A DNA stretch of 64,000 nucleotides from Rutidosis leptorrhynchoides (Eukaryota; Streptophyta; Magnoliopsida; Asterales; Asteraceae). The first letter of the stretch is position 1, and the number at the start of each line of letters is the position of its first letter. Below, piece by piece: positions 25,024 through 37,794 of the stretch. The DNA lies in assembly GCF_046630445.1 (NCBI RefSeq), contig NC_092335.1, positions 631,584,001 to 631,648,000 of the forward strand, written 5' to 3'. The notes under the pieces were generated by a model. That model saw only the letters and a list, made by a program, of their open reading frames with translations, was not told where the DNA came from and did not search any database. The translations under genes and the position numbers were made by a program.

Positions 25024-28000
25024 TGTAGTGACCCGAACTTTTCCATGTTTATATATATTAATTGAGATTGATGTTTACATGATTAAATGTTTCCAACATG
25101 TTAAGCAATCAAACTTGTTAAGACTTGATTAATTGAAATAGGTTTCATATAGACAATTGACCACCCAAGTTGACCGGTGATTCACGAACGTTAAAACTTG
25201 TAAAAAAAACTATATGATGACATATATATGGTTATATATATAGTTAACATGATATTATGATAAGTAAACATATCATTAATTATATTAACAATGAACTACA
25301 TATGTAAAAACAAGACTACTAACTTAATGATTTTGAAACGAGACATATATGTAACGTTTATCGTTGTAACGACATTTAATGTATATATATCATATTAAGA
25401 GATATTCGTACATCATAATATCATGATAATATAATAATTTAAAATCTCTTTTGATATTATAAACATTGGGTTAACAACATTTAACAAGATCGTTAACCTA
25501 AAGGTTTCAAAACAACACTTACATGTAACGACTAACGATGACTTAACGACTCAGTTAAAATGTATATACATGTAGTGTTTTAATATGTATTTATACACTT
25601 TTGAAAGACTTCAATACACTTATCAAAATACTTCTACTTAACAAAAATGCTTACAATTACATTCTCGTTCAGTTTCATCAACAATTCTACTCGTATGCAC
25701 CCGTATTCGTACTCGTACAATACACAGCTTTTAGATGTATGTACTATTGGTATATACACTCCAATGATCAGCTCTTAGCAGCCCATGTGAGTCACCTAAC
25801 ACATGTGGGAACCATCATTTGGCAACTAGCATGAAATATCTCATAAGATTACAAAAATATGAGTAATCATTCATGACTTATTTACATGAAAACAAAATTA
25901 CATATCCTTTATATCTAATCCATACACCAACGACCAAAAACACATACAAACACTTTCATTCTTCAATTTTCTTCATCTAATTGAACTCTCTCAAGTTCTA
26001 TCTTCAAGTTCTAAGTGTTCTTCATAAATTCCAAAAGTTCTAGTTTCATAAAATCAAGAATACTTTCAAGTTTGCTAGCTCACTTCCAATCTTGTAAGGT
26101 GATCATCCAACCTCAAGAAATCTTTGTTTCTTACAGTAGGTTATCATTCTAATACAAGGTAATAATCATATTCAAACTTTGGTTCAATTTCTATAACTAT
26201 AACAATCTTATTTCAAGTGATGATCTTACTTGAACTTGTTTTCGTGTCATGATTTTGCTTCAAGAACTTTGAGCCATCCAAGGATCCATTGAAGCTAGAT
26301 CCATTTTTCTCTTTTCCAGTAGGTTCATCCAAGGAACTTAAGGTAGTAATGATGTTCATAACATCATTCGATTCATACATATAAAGCTATCTTATTCGAA
26401 GGTTTAAACTTGTAATCACTAGAACATAGTTTAGTTAATTCTAAACTTGTTCGCAAACAAAAGTTAATCCTTCTAACTTGACTTTTAAAATCAACTAAAC
26501 ACATGTTCTATATCTATATGATATGCTAACTTAATGATTTAAAACCTGGAAACACGAAAAACACCGTAAAACCGGATTTACGCCGTCGTAGTAACACCGC
26601 GGGCTGTTTTGGGTTAGTTAATTAAAAACTATGATAAACTTTGATTTAAAAGTTGTTATTCTGAGAAAATGATTTTTATTATGAACATGAAACTATATCC
26701 AAAAATTATGGTTAAACTCAAAGTGGAAGTATGTTTTCTAAAATGGTCATCTAGACGTCGTTCTTTCGACTGAAATGACTACCTTTACAAAAACGACTTG
26801 TAACTTATTTTTCCGACTAGAAACCTATACTTTTTTTGTTTAGATTCATAAAATAGAGTTCAATATGAAACCATAGCAATTTGATTCACTCAAAACGGAT
26901 TTAAAATGAAGAAGTTATGGGTAAAACAAGATTGGATAATTTTTCTCATTTTAGCTACGTGAAAATTGGTAACAAATCTATTCCAACCATAACTTAATCA
27001 ACTTGTATTATATATTATGTAATCTTGAGATACCATAGACACGTATACAATGTTTCGACCTATCATGTCGACACATCTATATATATTTCGGAACAACCAT
27101 AGACACTCTATATGTGAATGTTGGAGTTAGCTATACAGGGTTGAGGTTGATTCCAAAATATATATAGTTTGAGTTGTGATCAATACTGAGATACGTATAC
27201 ACTGGGTCGTGGATTGATTCAAGATAATATTTATCGATTTATTTCTGTACATCTAACTGTGGACAACTAGTTGTAGGTTACTAACGAGGACAGCTGACTT
27301 AATAAACTTAAAACATCAAAATATATTAAAAGTGTTGTAAATATATTTTGAAACATAATTTGATACATATGTATATATTGTTATAGGTTCGTGAATCAAC
27401 CAGTGGCCAAGTCTTACTTCCCGACGAAGTAAAAATCTGTGAAAGTGAGTTATAGTCCCACTTTTAAAATCTAATATTTTTGGGATGAGAATACATGCAG
27501 GTTTTATAAATGATTTACAAAATAGACACAAGTACGTGAAACTACATTCTATGGTTGAATTATCGAAATCGAATATGCCCCTTTTATTAAGTCTGGTAAT
27601 CTAAGAATTAGGGAACAGACACCCTAATTGACGCGAATCCTAAAGATAGATCTATTGGGCCTAACAAACCCCATCCAAAGTACCGGATGCTTTAGTACTT
27701 CGAAATTTATATCATATCCGAAGGGTGTCCCGGAATGATGGGGATATTCTTATATATGCATCTTGTTATTGTCGGTTACCAGGTGTTCACCATATGAATG
27801 ATTTTTATCTCTATGTATGGGATGTGTATTGAAATATGAAATCTTGTGGTCTATTGTTACGATTTGATATATATAGGTTAAACCTATAACTCACCAACAT
27901 TTTTGTTGACGTTTTAAGCATGTTTATTCTCAGGTGATTATTAAGAGCTTCCGCTGTCGCATACTTAAATAAGGACAAGATTTGGAGTCCATGCTTGTAT

Positions 28001-28276
28001 GATATTGTGTAAAAACTGCATTCAAGAAACTTATTTTGTTGTAACATATTTGTATTGTAAACCATTATGTAATGGTCGTGTGTAAACAGGATATTTTAGA
28101 TTATCATTATTTGATAATCTACGTAAAGCTTTTTAAACCTTTATTGATGAAATAAAGGTTATGGTTTGTTTAAAAATGAATGCAGTCTTTGAAAAACGTC
28201 TCATATAGAGGTCAAAACCTCGCAACGAAATCAATTAATATGGAACGTTTTTAATCAATAAGAACGGGACATTTCA
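25024..28276 (+). repeat. Element B 3' LTR (3253 bp)
   Basis: Matches 15173-18424 apart from three substitutions and one base insertion noted by eye. It ends GACATTTCA before the target copy caaat. Confidence 0.97.
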
Positions 28277-31200
28277 CAAATGGTGTCGGAACGAGTAATG
28301 GTGGAGCAAGTAGTGTCGGAGCAAGTTATGCCAATGTAGTATGTTATAAATGTGGAAAACCGGGCCACATTATTAGAAATTGCCCGAACCAGGAGAACAC
28401 GAATGGACAAGGCCGCGAAAGAGTTTTCAATATTAATGCGGCAGAGGCACAGGAAGACCCGGAGCTTGTTACGTGTACGTTTCTTATTGACAATAAATCT
28501 GCTTACATTTTATTTGATTCGGGTGTGGATAGAAGCTATATGAGTAGAGATTTTTGTGCTAAATTAAGTTGTCCATTGACGCCTTTGGATAGTAAATTTT
28601 TACTCGAATTAGCAAATGGTAAATTAATTTCAGCAGATAATATATGTCGGAATCAAGAAATTAAACTGGTTAGCGAAACATTTAAGATTGATTTGATACC
28701 AGTAGAGTTAGGGAGTTTTGATGTGATAATCGGTATGGACTGGTTGAAAGAAGTGAAAGCAGAGATCGTTTGTTACAAAAATGCAATTCGCATTATACGA
28801 GAAAAAGGAAAACCCTTAATGGTGTACGGAGAAAAGGGCAACACGAAGCTACATCTTATTAGTAATTTGAAGGCAAAAAAACTAATAAGAAAAGGTTGCT
28901 ATGCTGTTCTAGCACACGTCGAGAAAGTACAAACTGAAGAAAAGAGCATCAATGATGTTCCCATTGCAAAAGAATTTCCTGATGTATTTCCGAAAGAATT
29001 ACCGGGATTACCCCCACATCGATCCGTTGAATTTCAAATAGATCTTGTACCGGGAGCTGCACCAATAGCTCGTGCTCCTTACAGACTCGCACCCAGCGAG
29101 ATGAAAGAACTGCAAAGCAAATTACAAGAACTTTTAGAGCGTGGTTTCATTCGACCAAGCACATCACCGTGGGGAGCTCCTGTTTTGTTTGTCAAGAAGA
29201 AAGATGGTACATTCAGGTTGTGTATCGACTACCGAGAGTTGAACAAACTTACCATCAAGAACCGCTACCCACTACCGAGAATCGACGACTTATTTGATCA
29301 ACTACAAGGCTCGTCTGTTTATTCAAAGATTGACTTACGTTCCGGGTATCATCAAATGCGGGTGAAAGAAGATGATATTCCAAAGACTGCTTTTAGAACA
29401 CGTTACGGTCATTACGAGTTTATGGTCATGCCGTTTGGTTTAACTAATGCACCAGCTGTGTTCATGGACCTTATGAACTGAGTGTGTGGACCATACCTTG
29501 ACAAGTTTGTCATTGTTTTCATTGATGACATACTTATTTACTCAAAGAATGACCAAGAACACGGTGAACATTTGAGAAAGGTGTTAGAAGTATTGAGGAA
29601 GGAAGAATTGTACGCTAAGTTTTCAAAGTGTGCATTTTGGTTGGAAGAAGTTCAATTCCTCGGTCACATAGTGAACAAAGAAGGTATTAAGGTGGATCCG
29701 GCAAAGATAAAAACTGTTGAAAAGTGGAAAACCCCGAAAACTCCGAAACACATACGCCAGTTTTTAGGACTAGCTGGTTACTACAGAAGGTTCATCCAAG
29801 ACTTTTCCAGAATAGCAAAACCCTTGACTGCATTAACGCATAAAGGGAAGAAATTTGAATGGAAGGATGAACAAGAGAAAGCGTTTCAGTTATTGAAGAA
29901 AAAGCTAACTACGGCACCTATATTGTCATTGCCTGAAGGGAATGATGATTTTGTGATTTATTGTGACGCATCAAAGCAAGGTCTCGGTTGTGTATTAATG
30001 CAACGAACGAAGGTGATTGCTTATGCGTCTAGACAATTGAAGATTCACGAACAAAATTATACGACGCATGATTTGGAATTAGGCGCGGTTGTTTTTGCAT
30101 TAAAGACTTGGAGGCACTACTTATATGAGGTCAAAAGTATTATATATACCGACCACAAAAGTCTTCAACACATATTTAATCAGAAACAACTGAATATGAG
30201 GCAGCGTAGGTGGATTGAATTGTCGAATGATTACGACTTTGAGATTCGTTACCACCTGGGGAAGGCAAATGTGGTAGCCGATGCCTTGAGCAGGAAGGAC
30301 AGAGAACCCATTCGAGTAAAATCTATGAATATAATGATTCACAATAACCTTAATACTCAAATAAAGGAGGCGCAACAAGGAGTTCTAAAAGAGGGAAATT
30401 TAAAGGATGAAATACCCAAAGGATCGGAGAAGCATCTTAATATTCGGGAAGACGGAACCCGGTATAGGGCTGAAAGGATTTGGGTACCAAAATTTGGAGA
30501 TATGAGAGAAATGGTACTTAGAGAAGCTTATAAAACCAGATACTCAATACATCCTGGAACGGGGAAGATGTACAAGGATCTCAAGAAATATTTTTGGTGG
30601 CCGGGTATGAAAGCCGATGTTGCTAAATACGTAGGAGAATGTTTGACGTGTTCTAAGGTCAAAGCTGAGCATCAGAAACCATCAGGTCTACTTCAACAAC
30701 CCAAAATCCCGGAATGGAAATGGGAAAACATTACCATAGATTTCTTCACTAAATTGCCAAGGACTGCAAGTGGTTTTGATACTATTTGGGTAATAGTTGA
30801 TCGTCTCACCAAATCAGCACACTTCCTGCCAATAAGAGAAGATGACAAGATGGAGAAGTTAGCACGACTGTATTTGAAGGAAGTCGTCTCCAGACATGGA
30901 ATACCAATCTCTATTATCTCTGATAGGGATGGCAGATTTATTTCAAGATTCTGGCAGACATTACAGCAAGCATTAGGAACTCGTCTAGACATGAGTACTG
31001 CCTATCATCCACAAACTGATGGGCAGAGCGAAAGGACGATACAAACGCTTGAAGACATGCTACGAGCATGTGTTATTGATTTCGGAAACAGTTGGGATCG
31101 ACATCTACCGTTAGCAGAATTTTCCTACAACAACAGCTACCATTCAAGCATTGAGATGGCGCCGTTTGAAGCACTTTATGGTAGAAAGTGCAGGTCTCCG

Positions 31201-31690
31201 ATTTGTTAGAGTGAAGTGGGGGATAGACAGATTACGGGTCCGGAGATAATACAAGAAACTACCGAGAAAATCATCCAAATTCAACAAAGATTGAAAACCG
31301 CCCAAAGTCGACAAAAGAGCTACGCTGACATTAAAAGAAAAGATATAGAATTTGAAGAAATGTTTTGCTTACCGACTTGAATTACCTCAACAACTCGCGG
31401 CTGTACATAACACTTTCCACGTCTCGAATTTGAAGAAATGTTTTGCTAAAGAAGATCTCACTATTCCGTTAGATGAAATCCAAATCAACGAAAAACTTCA
31501 ATTCATTGAAGAACCCGTCGAAATAATGGATCGTGAGGTTAAGAGACTTAAACAAAACAAGATACCGATTGTTAAGGTTCGATGGAATGCTCGTAGAGGA
31601 CCCGAGTTCACCTGGGAGCGTGAAGATCAGATGAAGAAGAAATACCCGCATCTATTTCCAGAAGATTCGTCAACACCTTCAACAGCTTAA
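28277..31690 (+). pseudogene. Element A gag-pol, 3' part (inactivated)
   Basis: The continuation of A after element B; 28277-28281 is the target duplication. The frame runs from the CCHC knuckle through protease, reverse transcriptase, RNase H and integrase at high identity to B. Lesions: the protease motif DSGA reads DSGV near 28525; TGA at 29479-29481 replaces an Arg codon in reverse transcriptase; TAG at 31207-31209 replaces a Trp codon in integrase; and about 123 bp of the integrase C-terminal region are missing at 31356/31367, replaced by a 10-nt filler that shifts the frame. The downstream chromodomain-like end (31400-31690) is recognisable. No working enzyme is expected. Confidence 0.93.
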
Positions 31691-31725
31691 AATTTCGGGA
31701 CGAAATTTATTTAACGGGTAGGTAC
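31690..31725 (+). other. Terminal palindrome and PPT region of element A
   Basis: The 19-mer palindrome (31690-31708) and TTAACGGGTAGGTAC (31711-31725) directly before the 3' LTR, identical to B. Confidence 0.7.
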
Positions 31726-34700
31726 TGTAGTGACCCGAACTTTTCCATGTTTATATATATTAATTGATATTGATATTTACATGATTAAATGTTTCCAACA
31801 TGTTAAGCAATCAAACTTGTTAAGACTTGATTAATTGAAATATGTTTCATATAGACAATTGACCACCCAAGTTGACCGGTGATTCACGAACGTTAAAACT
31901 TGTAAAAACTATATGATGACATATATATGGTTATATATATAGTTAACATGATATTATGATAAGTAAACATATCATTAAGTATATTAACAATGAACTACAT
32001 ATGTAAAAACAAGACTACTAACTTAATGATTTTGAAACGAGACATATATGTAACGATTATCGTTGTAATGACAGTTAATGTATATATATCATATTAAGAG
32101 ATATTCGTACATCATAATATCATGATAATATAATAATTTATAATCTATTTTGTTATTATAAACATTAGGTTAACAATATTTAACAAGATCGTTAACCTAA
32201 AGGTTTCAAAACAACACTTACATGTAACGACTAACGATGACTTAACGACTCAGTTAAAATGTATATACATGTAGTATTTTAATATGTATACATACACTTT
32301 TGAAAGAATTCAAGACACTTATCAAAATACTTCTACTTAACAAAAATGCTTACAATTACATCCTCGTTCAGTTTCATTAACAATTCTACTCGTATGAACC
32401 CGTATTCGTACTCGTACAATACACAGCTTTTAGATGTATGTACTATTGGTATATACACTCCAATGATCATCTCTTAGCAGCCCATGTGAGTCACCTAACA
32501 CATGTGGGAACCATCATTTGGCAACTAGCATGAAATATCTCATAAAATTACAAAAATATGAGTAATCATTCATGACTTATTTACATGAAAACAAAATTAC
32601 ATATCCTTTATATCTAATCCATACACCAACGACCAAAAACACCTACAAACACTTTCATTCTTCAATTTTCTTCATCTAATTGATCTCTATCAAGTTCTAT
32701 CTTCAAGTTCTAAGTGTTCTTCATATATTCTACAAGTTCTAGTTACATAAAATCAAGAATACTTTCAAGTTTGCTAGCTCACTTCCAATCTTGTAAGGTG
32801 ATCATCCAACCTCAAGAAATCTTGGTTTCTTATAGTAGATTATCATTCTAATACAAGGTAATAATCATATTCAAGCTTTGGTTCAATTTCTATAACTATA
32901 ACAATCTTATTTCAAGTGATAATCTTACTTGAACTTGTTTTCGTGTCATGATTCTGCTTCAAGAACTTCGAGCCATCCAAGGATCCGTTGAAGCTAGATC
33001 CATTTTTCTATTTTCTAGTAGGTTTATCCAAGGAACTTAAGGTAGTAATGATGTTCATAACATCATTCGATTCATACATATAAAGCTATCTTATTCGAAG
33101 GTTTAAACTTGTAATCACTAGAACATAGTTTAGTTAATTCTAAACTTGTTCGCAAACAAAAGTTAATCCTTCTAACTTGACTTTTAAAATCAAATAAACA
33201 CATGTTCTATATCTATATGATATGCTAACTTAATGATTTAAAACCTGGAAACACGAAAAACACCGTAAAACCGAATTTACGCCAACACCGCGGGCTGTTT
33301 TGGGTTAGTTAATTAAAAACTATGATAAACTTTGATTTAAAATTTGTTATTCTGAGAAAATGATTTTTATTATGAACATGAAACTATATCCAAAAATTAT
33401 GGTTAAACTCAAAGTAGAAGTATGTTTTCTAAAATGGTCATCTAGACGTCGTTCTTTCGACTGAAATGACTACCTTTACAAAAATGACTTGTAACTTATT
33501 TTTACGACTATAAACCTATACTTTTTATGTTTAGATTCATAAAATAGAGTTCAATATGAAACCATAGCAATTTGATTCACTCAAAACGGATTTAAAATGA
33601 AGAAGTTATGGGTAAAACAAGATTGGATAATTTTTCTCATTTTAGCTACGTGAAAATTAGTAACAAATCTATTCCAACCATAACTTAATCAACTTGTATT
33701 GTATATTATGTAATCTTGAGGTACCATAGACACGTATACAATGTTTCGACCTATCATGTCGACACATCTATATATATTTCGGAACAACCATAGACACTCT
33801 ATATGTGAATGTTGGAGTTAGCTATACAGGGTTGAGGTTGATTCCAAAATATATATAGTTTGAGTTGTGATCAATACTGAGATACATATACACTGGGTCG
33901 TGGATTGATTCAAGATAATATTTATCGATTTATTTCTGTACATCTAACTGTGGACAACTAGTTGTAGGTTACTAACGAGGACAGCTGACTTAATAAACTT
34001 AAAACATCAAAATATATTAAAAGTGTTGTAAATATATTTTGAACATACTTTGATATATATGTATATATTGTTATAGGTTCGTGAATCAACCAGTGGCCAA
34101 GTCTTACTTCCCGACGAAGTAAAAATATGTGAAAGTGAGTTATAGTCCCACTTTTAAAATCTAATATTTTTGGGATGAGAATACATGCAGGTTTTATAAA
34201 TGATTTACAAAATAGACACAAGTACGTGAAACTACATTCTATGGTTGAATTATCTAAATCGAATATGCCCCTTTTTATTAAGTCTGGTAATCTAAGAATT
34301 AGGGAACAGACACCCTGATTGACGCGAATCCTAAAGATAGATCTATTGGGCCTAACAAACCCCATCCAAAGTACCGGATGCTTTAGTACTTCGAAATTTA
34401 TATCATATCCGAAGGGTGTCCCGGAATGATGGGGATATTCTTATATATGCATCTTGTTAATGTCGATTACCAGGTGTTCACCATATGAATGATTTTTATC
34501 TCTATGTATGGGATGTGTATTGAAATATGAAATCTTGTGGTCTATTGTTACGATTTGATATATATAGGTTAAACCTATAACTCACCAACATTTTTGTTGA
34601 CATTTAAAGCATGTTTATTCTCAGGTGAATACTAAGAGCTTCCTCTGTTGCATGCTAAAATAAGGACAAGATTTGGAGTCCATGTTTGTATGATATTATG

Positions 34701-34967
34701 TAAAAACTGCATTCAAGAAACTGATTTCGATATAACATATTTGTATTGTAAACCATTATGTAATGGTCGTGTGTAAACATGATATTTTAGATTATCATTA
34801 TTTGATAATCTACGTAAAGCTTTTTAAACCTTTATTTATGAAATAAAGGTTATGGTTTGTTTTAAAATGAATGCAGTCTTTGAAAAACGTCTCATATAGA
34901 GGTCAAAACCTCGCAACGAAATCAATTAATATGGAACGTTTTTAATCAATAAAAACGGGACATTTCA
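31726..34967 (+). repeat. Element A 3' LTR (3242 bp)
   Basis: TGTAGTGACC...GACATTTCA. Against the 5' LTR I noted several dozen substitutions and a short deletion near 33283. It is followed by the target copy caacc (34968-34972). Confidence 0.95.
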
Positions 34968-35898
34968 CAACCTCTCCTTTAAACACAACACGCCTAACCA
35001 GCTGAGCTATCCGGTTTTTCTGATTTAATTCGTATTACATATATAATTAACCATTTTCTGTTGATCTTCTTCTTCCTTGTAAATTAAATCGACCAGAGAC
35101 CCATCATCAATCAACTTAAATCATCATCACTTCATCGTTTAACATCACCTTCGTATTACTGTATCCTCTCACCATCTTCATAACATCGTAGTCTTCATCA
35201 TCAATATATTTGTATCTTTATCTTCCTCGTTTCATTATCACAGCCTTCGTCCACTGTACCATCATTACTTTTCTATTGTAAGTTTATGGTAACAGAAGCA
35301 ATAGCAGCGGACAAGTAGAAGTAGAAAGGCGTGGTTTGTTTATCAATGAAAAGAAACAGAAACACGTATGTTTATCAGTGAAAAGAAACAGAAACACGTA
35401 CAGTAGAAGTAGAATTAGGAAATGATATACGCGTATCGCGTAATTTTGTTCTCCAACTACACGGACCGCTTAATGTTTTGGCACACTTTACTGTATCATC
35501 GTCTATATACGAGAATTGTGTGATAACCTACGCGAAAGGCGTAATTATCCTTCATTATCTTTACTGTTACACATCTTCATCTTCATCATCCTTGTATTCG
35601 AATAGTAGCAGCCGTCATATAGTAGTAGCAGTAACATGTAGTAGTATAGCAGCAGTTTAAGGGTTGTTGTTCATGGTGGTTTGGTTGGTTGTTCATGTCC
35701 AAAATCGAAAGAGAAAAGATAAAGAGAGGAGAGAAGATGAGAGAGGTGGTATGAGGGAGTTTCTCATGATGGTAATTATTAATGAGGGAGAAGAGTGTGA
35801 TCGATTGGGTGTTTAATGATGATTGTTGTCCGATGACATGGTGGTCCGAAGGTGATGATTGGTAGTGGTAGGGTGGCGAGTGGACGGTGCTTCGGTGA
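34968..35898 (-). repeat. Element D, 5' LTR, part 2
   Basis: The continuation of the D LTR between insertions A and C, matching about 796-1700. It contains the remaining half of tRNA-like module 2 (34973-35014). A local direct duplication of about 40 bp (repeat of gtttatcagtgaaaagaaac) at 35338-35400 is absent from the other copy. The target copy ggtga of element C is at 35894-35898. No gene is seen. Confidence 0.85.
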
Positions 35899-37743
35899 TG
35901 TGACAACCCGGAAATTTCCAACCAAATTTAAACTTTATCTTTATATTATTCTGACACGATAAGCAAAGTTTGTTAAGTTAAATCTCAAGAATTTTAAATT
36001 GTGTTCATACATTCATTATAACCTCGACCAAATTCTGACGATTCACGAACCGTTATATATAAATAAATATGTATATATATGTATATATATATTATAACTT
36101 GAGAATATTAATAAAGTATTAAACGTATAATACTTTACATGAACGTATTTGTTTCAATATGTTTATCGATGGAATTAGAAGATAATATCAAATGATTGAT
36201 TTATCAGATACATTATGATATGATTACGGGTCTATGTTATGAGGTCCACTGTGATTTAAGAAATCTATTCTTTTTGACAACATTCGGAAAATGGTAAAGT
36301 GATTTATAAGTAAGAACATGAAGTGTAAATAACTTAGATATTGGATATCGACAAGTTAAGTAACTCGACATTTTTCATTAAGATGATTTCATACGTTTAT
36401 TTAACCTTTGAACTTTATCCCATGCTTCACCAACAAACTGTAATTTAAAAACTTGAAACCTATTATGAATATATATGATTCTACTTTTCTAAAACATTTT
36501 ATGATATAACGATTTCCATTATTTTAACCTTTAAACAAAATGATTCTTAAAAATATATTTGGTTTTGGAAAACAAAATTATTATATTTATTTGATTTAGT
36601 TTCAAACGTACAAAAACGTTTTCAGTTTAAAAAGAACTTTATTATTAAAACGTATATAACTTTTATAAATATCTAGAACCACTTTTGACAACTCATTACT
36701 TAACCAGTATGATAAAGATAACGATATTTATATTTTATTTTATTAAATATATATAATGATTTAAATTAATATTATATATATTTATACGCATATTATACGT
36801 ACATAGTTTTATACTTTTACTATATTTAAACTTTACCTTTACTTTATTTTTACTTTACTTTAACTTTAATAATTCACTTTAATAATTCATACTTTAATAA
36901 TTCACTTTAATAATTCATACTTTAATAATTCACTTTAATAATTCATACTTTAATAATTCACTTTAATAATTCAAAAATCTATTATAAATAGAATTCAATA
37001 GGTTTCATTATTTCATAGAAACTTGAAAATATTTTTCTCTAAACTCTCTCAATCGATTTACATATATATATTTACTCCGTATTATTTCAAGATATTATTA
37101 GTATACATAAAATATTACGTCAGAGTGCTGTCCGAGTGATTTCAAAATTGTTTTTCGAGTGGGATTGGATTAAGGAAATTATGGGTTATAGCTATGGAGG
37201 TGATTGGGTATGGTTCATGGGTATGCTCATGAGGTCAATATAGTGTTTATCATCTCCGTTGCGTCTACGTACCTTTCCTGCAATATTGAATCTCAATATT
37301 GATACGTGAGTACTCATAATTTAACTTTTACATACTAATAGTGTATCCCTGACTAGTGCTCGAGTATATATGATTATGCATGTTTGTACTTTTGACATTG
37401 CCTTTAGTTAGGTTATGTTGAATCCTGAATTAGTTATATATGCGACTGAGATAAGGTATAAGATATGCATGTCGTTGGAAAGCTAGCGAAAAATTAAGAA
37501 CTTTTCATTTAGATATCGAATGATTTCGATGAACGGATTTGAAGTTATAGTCCATCGAATTTTTGTATTATTATTAAAAATGATTATTATTATCGTCGTT
37601 ATTATCGTCGTTCTATTTTTATCTTATTATTATTATTATCTTTATCAATAAAAGGATTTATCATTAAAAAAAATTGTTATTTTTTTTATTATTACTATCG
37701 TTATTATCGTTAAAGTTATAATTAGTATTATTATTATTATCCA

Positions 37744-37794
<51 letters not shown>

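Larger units (their letters stand above)
15173..28276 (+). mobile_element. Element B: intact, very young Ty3/gypsy chromovirus with accessory ORFs
   Basis: A 13.1-kb element in plus orientation, flanked by the target duplication caaat (15168-15172 and 28277-28281). LTRs are at 15173-18424 and 25024-28276. By eye they differ by 3 substitutions (near 15510, 16092 and 17968) and one A indel (near 17125). The gene order is LTR, primer site, acidic ORF, F-box ORF, gag-pol in one frame, terminal palindrome, LTR. All three ORFs are open. Integrase followed by a C-terminal chromodomain-like segment, long LTRs and the iMet primer place it among chromoviruses, most like the Tekay/Del group (inference from motifs). 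Confidence 0.97.
8878..34967 (+). mobile_element. Element A: Ty3/gypsy chromovirus, defective, split by element B
   Basis: A complete LTR retrotransposon in plus orientation. It has a 5' LTR at 8878-12129, interior 12130-15172 plus 28282-31725, and a 3' LTR at 31726-34967. It is flanked by the 5-bp target duplication caacc (8873-8877 and 34968-34972), and the empty site is preserved in the other D LTR near 793-800. Element B is inserted in its gag. The LTRs differ at several dozen positions plus a deletion near 33280, so it is clearly older than B. Its gag-pol is inactivated by at least two in-frame stops upstream of integrase, one stop in integrase, and a 3' deletion. Its two accessory ORFs remain open. 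Confidence 0.95.

Noticed and set aside
35338..35400. Possible insertion in the D LTR
   Set aside because: It is a simple local direct duplication of neighbouring sequence, absent from the other LTR, and not a mobile element.
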